Positions 58,070 through 64,000 of a DNA stretch of 64,000 nt are shown here, piece after piece. Positions within the stretch are counted from its first letter, which is position 1. Each line of letters opens with the position of its first letter. The translations under genes were made by a program, and so were the position numbers. This DNA comes from Chamaelirium japonicum. Taxonomy: Eukaryota > Streptophyta > Magnoliopsida > Liliales > Melanthiaceae. Below the pieces are notes generated by a model. That model searched no databases. It had not been told where the DNA came from and worked only from the letters and a program-made list of their open reading frames with translations. The stretch lies in the NCBI GenBank assembly GCA_947650365.1, contig OX393549.1, positions 24,107,347 through 24,171,346 of the forward strand, given 5' to 3'.

Positions 58070-58377
58070 TTTGGAGCAAGAGGAGGATGCTCGGGAGGGG
58101 CCACATAGAGGTTATTTCCCTGAGCAGTCTCTACTTCTTCATTGATCATGTTTCTCACTTGTCGACGTTTTTTTTACTGTCATTCTCACTAGCAGTACAA
58201 TAGTACTAATCTCCCCCTAAAACCTACTTTCATTATTGGCTTGGCTAGATAGTTATTGAAAGTAGAGTTCTCTTTCTTGAAACTCATTGCCTCTAGAGAT
58301 ATACAATCTCTTATTCCGAACATCAAGTCATTTGTAACCCTTTTTTGAGGTAGAGTAATCATGGAAGATACAATTGA
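58070..58377. other. Unassigned; possible continuation of the Copia fossil
   Basis: The right flank of the retroposon. The minus strand has short Copia-linker-like stretches, but nothing decisive. Confidence 0.3.
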
Positions 58378-58378
58378 T

Positions 58379-58500
58379 ATCTTTTTTTTTTTTTTTCCAT
58401 TAACCAAGGGGGTTCTATTCATGGCGCCCCAAGTCCATAAATAAAATCATTACAACATATCGATTAATTGGCACTCATGATTTACACTAAAAGATACATA
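58379..58500 (-). mobile_element. LINE 3' end fragment
   Basis: A poly-T run (58382-58397), then GGGGGTTCTATTCATGGCGC, which matches the coding end of the full-length LINE ORF2 (47393-47418, GAPRIEPP). It is a 5'-truncated minus-strand insertion. Where it stops is unclear. Confidence 0.55.
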
Positions 58501-58599
58501 TTCCATAATGCGTGGCATACTCTGTTTCCTCGACAATGGCATGACCATCATTGAGAGTCACTGCCCATCAGAGCTCAGATCACCCAATCCATCACCACC

Positions 58600-58918
58600 C
58601 GCTCGACAACCTTGTCGTTGGGCTCTCCCCAATCGGACTCCTGCACCAGCTTTGCAGGGGCATCATTGTTGCGGCGTGCCTCATGGTATTCTTATTGGTT
58701 TCAAGTGCATCTATCGCGAAGAGAACACTGTTTCAGACCACCTTGTCGACCTCAGAAGTATGGGGACAACATCGCGCCACTAGACTACTGAGTTTCCATC
58801 CGACATTACCACTAAGGCTCACCTGGATTATTCTATGTGCTATCATATGAGACGTGGATGACCTTATGTAATCTTAATTCTGATTAGTGTAACTCATTGT
58901 CTCAAGAAAAAAAAAAAA
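58600..58918 (+). mobile_element. LINE 3' fragment with RNase H tail
   Basis: The plus strand encodes FKCIYREENTVSDHLVDL, like the C-terminal RNase H motif of plant LINE ORF2 (H.YREGN..AD.LA). About 120 bp of 3'UTR and a poly-A tail (58906-58917) follow. It lies head-to-head with the fragment at 58379. Confidence 0.5.
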
Positions 58919-59373
58919 GCTTATTCTGCTGCAACTCGGCCAAGTTATGTCGTGTCTCTCTTCTATTGGCATGCCAATTTTCAAAATCTGTCACAATGTA
59001 GCTTGATCGTGAAAACTATGCTCTTTGGCAATCACTAATTAAGGTGTACCTTATCAGCCATAAAGGTAAAGGTTATTTGGTGGCATAGTTCATTATCCAC
59101 CAAAGACCCCCTCATCTACCGATTCTTTGTTGGAATTCTCTATGCCACAAACAATATGGCCACCCAAGGGCGTGGATATGGTCTTGGCAGGCTTACCGGC
59201 CGGTGGTGGAAGAAGGGTGTTGGGGAACTCTGGCGGGGTCGAGGGAAGCAATGGGTGTTCGTGCTTGGTCATTATGGCGTGCCGGTAGGGCACGGTGGTG
59301 TCGAGTGGTGACGGTGGTCTTCTTCGGCAATGGGCGGGCGGAGGATATAATGGACTGGTTAAGAGAGCTGTAA
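58919..59373. other. Unassigned intergenic sequence
   Basis: No gene recognised. Confidence 0.35.
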
Positions 59374-59931
59374 GGGGGGGGGGGGGGGGGGGGTAGTTTA
59401 TCAATGTTAGCTTCAAGCCGAGATCTAGGGTTCTTTAATGGAACTCAAACATGAAGTACTTTAAGTGAAAGTCAAAATAAACAGTCAGGATAAAATTAAC
59501 CATTTATTGACTTTGATCCCTAAGTACTATATGTTTGCACTCCGGGCTCTAGGGTTCTTCAATAAAGCTCAATAATGGATTAATTTGAGTGAAAGTCAAA
59601 ATAAATGATTACTCATAAAAGAACCTTCCACATAATTCTCTAACCCATAAAGCAAGGGTAATATCGAAAGACATCATGCACATCAACACCAACTCAACCC
59701 GCCTAACAGCCTTAAACGCCTCACAAATAGAATTGAGGTGTAACTCAAAATTTTTAAAAGTTAGGGGTGTAATTCAAAACCAAGGATAAACTTGACCATT
59801 TATTTTGACTTTCTTCCCCAAGTACTCCATGTTTCCTGCTTGCACTCCATTAAAGAACCCTAGAGCTTGGTTTGAAGTTGATGTTGATGAGTTGGCTTTC
59901 CCCCCCCCCCCCCCCCCCCCCACCCCCCCCC
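59374..59931. mobile_element. Fold-back element bounded by G and C runs
   Basis: Starts with about 20 G (59374-59393) and ends with about 31 C with one A (59900-59931). The arms next to the runs are inverted copies: CTAGGGTTCTTTAATGGA and GAAAGTCAAAATAAA on the left, TCCATTAAAGAACCCTAG and TTTATTTTGACTTTC on the right. A direct copy of the left arm sits at about 59549-59615. No ORF. Confidence 0.65.
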
Positions 59932-61795
59932 TTTTTTTTTTTTGAAATTTGATACAACTGTAGTTGTAAAACCATCTTGCACCAACCGAATGTATTTTAG
60001 GCAGGTTTAGGCTTCCAGTTATTTACAATACAGAGATCAAGGTTTGAAATCTCTATTTCGATAAAAATTTTGACCTTCTGGATATGAAAAAATTTCTTGA
60101 AAATATTTTGACAGTGTGAAAATATTACAATTTTGTAAAAATGATGAAAATATTGATTTTTTGATGGAATTTTTTAGTGAAACTCTGGATAATCATAAAC
60201 CAAGTATAGATAGACACTTTGGAACACTCAAATAATATTTGTACCATATCTAGGAGTGGACAGCTTCACATAGCATGTTTTCAATGTATTGAGTCTTTGA
60301 GCCTTGTGTAATCTTGTTTGGTCTGGTTTTGATATATATATTTTTAAATGTTTTTTAATCTTTTGTTTTTATAAAAATATTTTCAAAATAAATATTAGTT
60401 GATTGTTAAAATAATGTTTCAAACGATTTTGAAAGCGGACTTAAAACAAGAAAGTTGTGTAAGTTTGAAATTGTGCAAAAATTATAATGAAATGTAAAAC
60501 ATTGTTGTTTTACTAAGTCTGAAAAAAAGAGTTTTTATACATTCAAAATTTTCTAAGATGGACCATGGTTTTCTAGTTGCATTTGTATTTCTACATCTTG
60601 TGTAATTTTTTGAACTAAAGAGGAGTTGATTTAATCACTTTTCTCACCACATAGATTTTATAAAAAACCCTAAAAACTGTTTTCTCCTACTAAAATTGAA
60701 AGTATACTTGTTGATTTATTTGGTTTTTGATATTTTATTGAAATCAAATGGGGGGGTATTTGCTTATTTACATATAATAACTTTAAAAAATTAAGTAAAA
60801 CTATATTTACTTAAATTTTATTTTATGTAAATAAGGTGCTGAGAACCAGGCCACAAACTCCCTTTTATAACCAGTCAGTCCCACAATTTCGGATATATTT
60901 CATGATTTTTTTTTAAATTTTTGCAAAATTTTGACAAAATTCCTTTGTGTTTCTACTGATGTCGCGATATTTCGTGGAACCGCTCGATATTTTGACATTT
61001 CCAATTCTGCTCGAGACTGCATGCAGGTTTTCGTATAGGGTTTTATTTTTCCGATATATTTGACAATATTTTACGAAATATATTGATTTTCTGTACCTTG
61101 ATAAAAATTACTAGGGGCAACTATAGATTACCAAGGGCGACACATGCAATTGTACTACCCCCGATATTGTGTGGTGCAAACCACCGCTTGCCACCATTGC
61201 ACATCACCGTTGCTCATGCAGGTCGCCGTCGGACCACCGACCCGTGCAGATCGACGCCGGTCTGCCACCACCCATCCTTTGCCCCCGGTCCCATTTAACC
61301 CATTGCCATTATTATGTCCTCCTCCTCTCCCTCTTTTTTCTCCTCTCCCATTTTCTTCCTCCTCCTTCTTTCTCCTCATACTCCTACCCCTATTCTTCTT
61401 GATGCACTCGGTCATTGCAGATTGAATCCCTAAACTATGCACTTGTCCATGGTATGCCTAGTGCAACTATAGCCCATTCTGCCATCATGGAGTGCTCGAC
61501 CTCCGATTGCCGAATAGACTGTAGCTGCACTCCACATTACACGCCGAGTGCACAGCTAAAGACTCAACTTGCAATCACTGCGTGTAGGAGGAAGAAGAAA
61601 GAGGGGGGACGAGGAGGAAGGAGGAGGAGGTGATGGATTTCATGTGGTTGACGGTTGCGGATGCGATCGACGGAGGTGGGCAGCGTCCTGCACTGCATGG
61701 TTAGAGGTGACGACGGATCTAAGTTACCCTCATCCATGACGCAGGGTGGCATAAGTTTTTTTTTTTATTATTATTTTTGTGTAAATGTGCTCCCC
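59932..61795. other. AT-rich sequence, then EXECUTER1 upstream region
   Basis: 59932-61080 is AT-rich with no gene or repeat I can name. 61080-61740 is of mixed composition with C- and T-rich runs and no convincing gene. Poly-T and TTATTATTATT follow just before the promoter. Confidence 0.35.
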
Positions 61796-61803
61796 CTATA
61801 AAG
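61796..61803 (+). promoter_or_regulatory. Putative TATA box of the EXECUTER1-like gene
   Basis: CTATAAAG about 200 bp before the ATG at 62002. The intervening leader ends in a CT-rich tract (about 61947-62000), common in plant 5'UTRs. Confidence 0.45.
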
Positions 61804-62001
61804 TCTGTGCTGTAAATAGCCTGACCCATTTTAGGCGCCGAAGACGTTGAGTTCTATCCTATCCCATCCGATCTTATCCTTCATTTCTACCGTCATCGAA
61901 CCGTGTCCCCGCGCAATCTGAGCCATATTCATCAGCTTTCACAAATCCTCTCTCTCTCCTTCTCTCTCTCTCTCTCTCTCTCTCTGCTTCCCTCTCTCTC
62001 A

Positions 62002-62478
62002 ATGGCTTGCATGCCGCCTCCCCGCCTCCCATCCCCTCTCGCCGCGCAGGCCGACCCGAACCCCAACAAATTGCCCTGCAAAACCTCCAGCATCTTTGCC
62101 CCCTCCCCTCCCGGCTGCGTCCTCCCCCTATTCAAGGGTTCTGCGGCGCCCGCTCCGAGGACCTCCCTGTCGGCCCGCTGCCGCTGCCGGAACCCCCATT
62201 CGGAATCCCCACCGCCGCCGGACGGGGGATCGGACCGCAGGGGATGGGACGCCCTGCTCCAGGACGCCGTGAGGAGCGCCGTCAAGAGGTGGGACGACTA
62301 CGTGAGCTCGTACTGGAATCCGTCGCCTAAGGGTGGCCCTATTACCAATGCGGCCGATGATGATCATGGTGAGGTGAAGGTTAAGGAGGTCAATGAGGAG
62401 GTTGATTGGGATTGGGACCGGTGGAAGCGGCACTTCACTGAGGTCGAAGAGGAGGAGAGGATCCTTGCGGTGCTCAAG
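62002..62478 (+). CDS. EX1: EXECUTER1-like chloroplast protein, first exon (gene continues past the window)
   Basis: EXECUTER1 is a nuclear-encoded thylakoid-associated protein needed for singlet-oxygen signalling from chloroplast to nucleus. The exon encodes 159 residues. Residues 1 to about 62 are Ser/Pro/Arg-rich and suit a transit peptide. GWDALLQDAVRSAVKRWDDY (81-100) and DWDWDRWKRHF (135-145) followed by ILAVLK match the EX1 N-terminal region as I remember it, and favour EX1 over EX2. The ATG at 62002 follows a CT-rich leader. An in-frame ATG at 61903 lies in the presumed leader and is not preferred. The exon ends GTGCTCAAG with donor GT at 62479, in phase 0, where the known protein goes on with SQL. 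High GC in the first exon is monocot-like. Exon 2 was not found in the window. Confidence 0.82.
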
Positions 62479-62625
62479 GTTCTTCATTATTTCATATTCT
62501 AGTAAATTGCTTATATATTTTCTTTTTTCCCAATAATTCAAGTAATTAGGCAACCCATTTGATTGTCATAATTATCTATGGGGTCAAACCATTATGATTT
62601 GAGACTTTCTCAAAAAAGGAAAAAG

Positions 62626-62877
62626 GATAAATTACACTTTGCCCCCATGAAGTTCAGCTCAAAAACACTTAATCCCCCTATAGTTAAAAAACTACATTTT
62701 GCCCCCTTCAATTCAGTTTTGATCAGATAAAAATAACCAAATGAGGAAATGTAGTAGTTGACAAAAGCGGTATTGTGCTAACATTTCAAACTTTAGGGAG
62801 TGATTAGGAACAAAATAAACTACAGGGGGGTTAAGTGTTTTTGAGCTAAACTTCAGGGGGGCAAAGTGTAATTTATC
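62626..62877. mobile_element. MITE with long terminal inverted repeats in EXECUTER1 intron 1
   Basis: A 252-bp fold-back: GATAAATTACACTTTGCCCC and CTCAAAAACACTTAA.CCCC on the left are mirrored by GGGGCAAAGTGTAATTTATC and GGGG.TTAAGTGTTTTTGAG on the right, giving arms of about 60 bp. It lies in an A-rich site, so the target duplication is ambiguous. The long repeats suggest a Mutator-like MITE. Confidence 0.75.
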
Positions 62878-63159
62878 AAAAAAAGAATTTCTCAAAATAA
62901 TCTTAGATTGCTTTTGCTGCACATAATGGATCCCTGTGTTTGATGGTGTAATGTATTTTTCCTCGAATCATCCTGGACGAGGTCAAAATATTATTTCACT
63001 TGATATGTGATGTGCAAAGTCAACCGGCTTTTGTGGATTGTAACATAGATTGTGCCTTGTTTTTGTATGGAACCAGTTTGATGCCTTGACCTCATCAAGG
63101 TGACATGGTCGGGCATCTAATCCATGTATTTCAATGTGGAGGGTTAAGACATTGTTTTT

Positions 63160-63160
<1 letters not shown>

Positions 63161-63212
<52 letters not shown>

Positions 63213-63332
63213 GGGGGGGGGGGGGCTGACGCAGAGAGAGAGAGAGATGCGGTGAGAGAGATTAGAGAATCGGGGGAGCGCGGGGGGGGGGGGAGAGAGA
63301 GAGAGAGAATCGAGGGGAGAGCGATATACAGG

Positions 63333-63395
<63 letters not shown>
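63161..63395. repeat. Compound (GA)n and poly-G microsatellite
   Basis: GA tracts of about 48 bp (63162-63209) and 60 bp (63335-63394), with G runs and decayed GA between them. The strand is purine-only for long stretches, inside the first intron of the EXECUTER1-like gene. Confidence 0.85.
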
Positions 63396-63396
<1 letters not shown>

Positions 63397-63583
63397 AGTT
63401 ACTACCTCTACATGATCATTGGACAATATTTTCTATCTAATTGGGTGATTGATTTTATGTCATGCCAAATACTAGGTAACATAATAAAGTAATTAGAAAC
63501 TTCTTATCCATAGGTGTGTTTATGTTAAATGTCATTTTAGTTACATTATATATATACTAGTGCGAACCCCAGGCGGTGACTGG

Positions 63584-63643
<60 letters not shown>

Positions 63644-64000
63644 TGGAATGGGGTAGGTCGCTCTGTAAAGGATCCTCAGAATACCACGACTGTCCAAAAT
63701 AATAATAAAAAACTCGGTACTGTAGTGTGTGTGCGTATATATATATATATATATATATATATACTATTAAAACTATATGGTATTTTCGAGTTTTAGGTGT
63801 AACTGCTTAGACGATTTTTGACCGAGTTTTCGAGTCAATTCTACTTTGGAAGGCCTTGAGTCGAGTTGAGTCGAGTTTGATAACATTGATGCTCATCATG
63901 TTGGTGACTACACTTATCTCCTTGTATATACATCCTGCGCTAGTGCCCTAATGTGATGAGGTCTATTTGCTCAAATCATGTTTAACACCCATTTAAGGTA

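Larger units (their letters stand above)
62479..64000 (+). other. EXECUTER1-like intron 1, 5' part
   Basis: AT-rich sequence from the GT donor at 62479 to the window end. It contains a MITE (62626-62877), (GA)n tracts (about 63161-63395 with interspersed G runs, and 63585-63639) and a (TA)n tract (about 63736-63763). No acceptor followed by EX1 coding sequence was recognised, so intron 1 is at least 1.5 kb long. Confidence 0.6.

Noticed and set aside
63105-63440. Glu/Arg repeat protein
   Set aside because: It is translation of (GA)n in the intron of the EXECUTER1-like gene.
63545-63580. Another Helitron end (TATATACTAGTGCG)
   Set aside because: CTAGT is present but there is no hairpin before it and no matching 5' end.

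Overview
This window is plant nuclear DNA, probably from a monocot. The host genes have very GC-rich, intronless or first-exon coding sequence, while the rest is AT-rich and full of plant transposons (Copia, Tat-type Gypsy, L1-type LINE, Helitrons, hAT- and Tourist-like MITEs). The species cannot be named from the sequence. No prokaryotic, CRISPR, rRNA or tRNA gene was seen, and I found no wholly new biological system. The value lies in datable nested insertions and a rearranged small gene family.

Layout. 1-3084 is a head-to-tail array of about nine small non-autonomous Helitrons. Each ends in a GC hairpin followed by CTAG or CTAA. The ninth is split by a 27-kb Gypsy element (3085-30414, minus strand, target duplication gtcat), and the Helitron 3' end resumes at 30415-30459. 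The Gypsy 3' LTR is itself split by a 10-kb Copia element (3171-13161, minus strand, target duplication gtagc). LTR divergence judged by eye (Copia about 2%, Gypsy about 3-4%) agrees with the nesting order. The Gypsy has two RNase H domains and a plus-strand (antisense) gene of plant-mobile-domain type between pol and the 3' LTR, as in Tat-lineage elements. 30.5-33.6 kb holds a degraded LINE ORF1.

34.1-41.4 kb is a tandem duplication around a polygalacturonase-inhibiting protein (PGIP) gene. PGIP1 (34102-35190) is open. PGIP2 (37854-38897) lost its start because the duplication breakpoint lies in the signal peptide, and it also has frameshifts. Helitrons and a hAT-like element sit in the duplicated flanks and give clean empty-site comparisons. 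A rotted Helitron helicase gene (41.4-43.5 kb) follows. 47352-53051 is a full-length L1-type LINE (minus) with ORF1/ORF2 overlapping as ATGA. PGIP3 (54401-55425) has one base missing in a G run.

55.6-61.7 kb is a patchwork: a GGGTC-rich fold-back, a Copia RT fossil, a retroposed sequence with a 13-bp target duplication that carries a hAT MITE with an 8-bp duplication, LINE tails and a fold-back with G/C-run ends. The window ends with the promoter, 5'UTR and first exon of an EXECUTER1-like chloroplast protein gene (62002-62478, plus). Its first intron runs off the edge and contains a MITE and long GA tracts.

The supported host genes are therefore three PGIP-family loci (extracellular LRR defence proteins) and the start of EXECUTER1 (singlet-oxygen signalling in the chloroplast). 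They are unrelated in function and separated by transposon debris.
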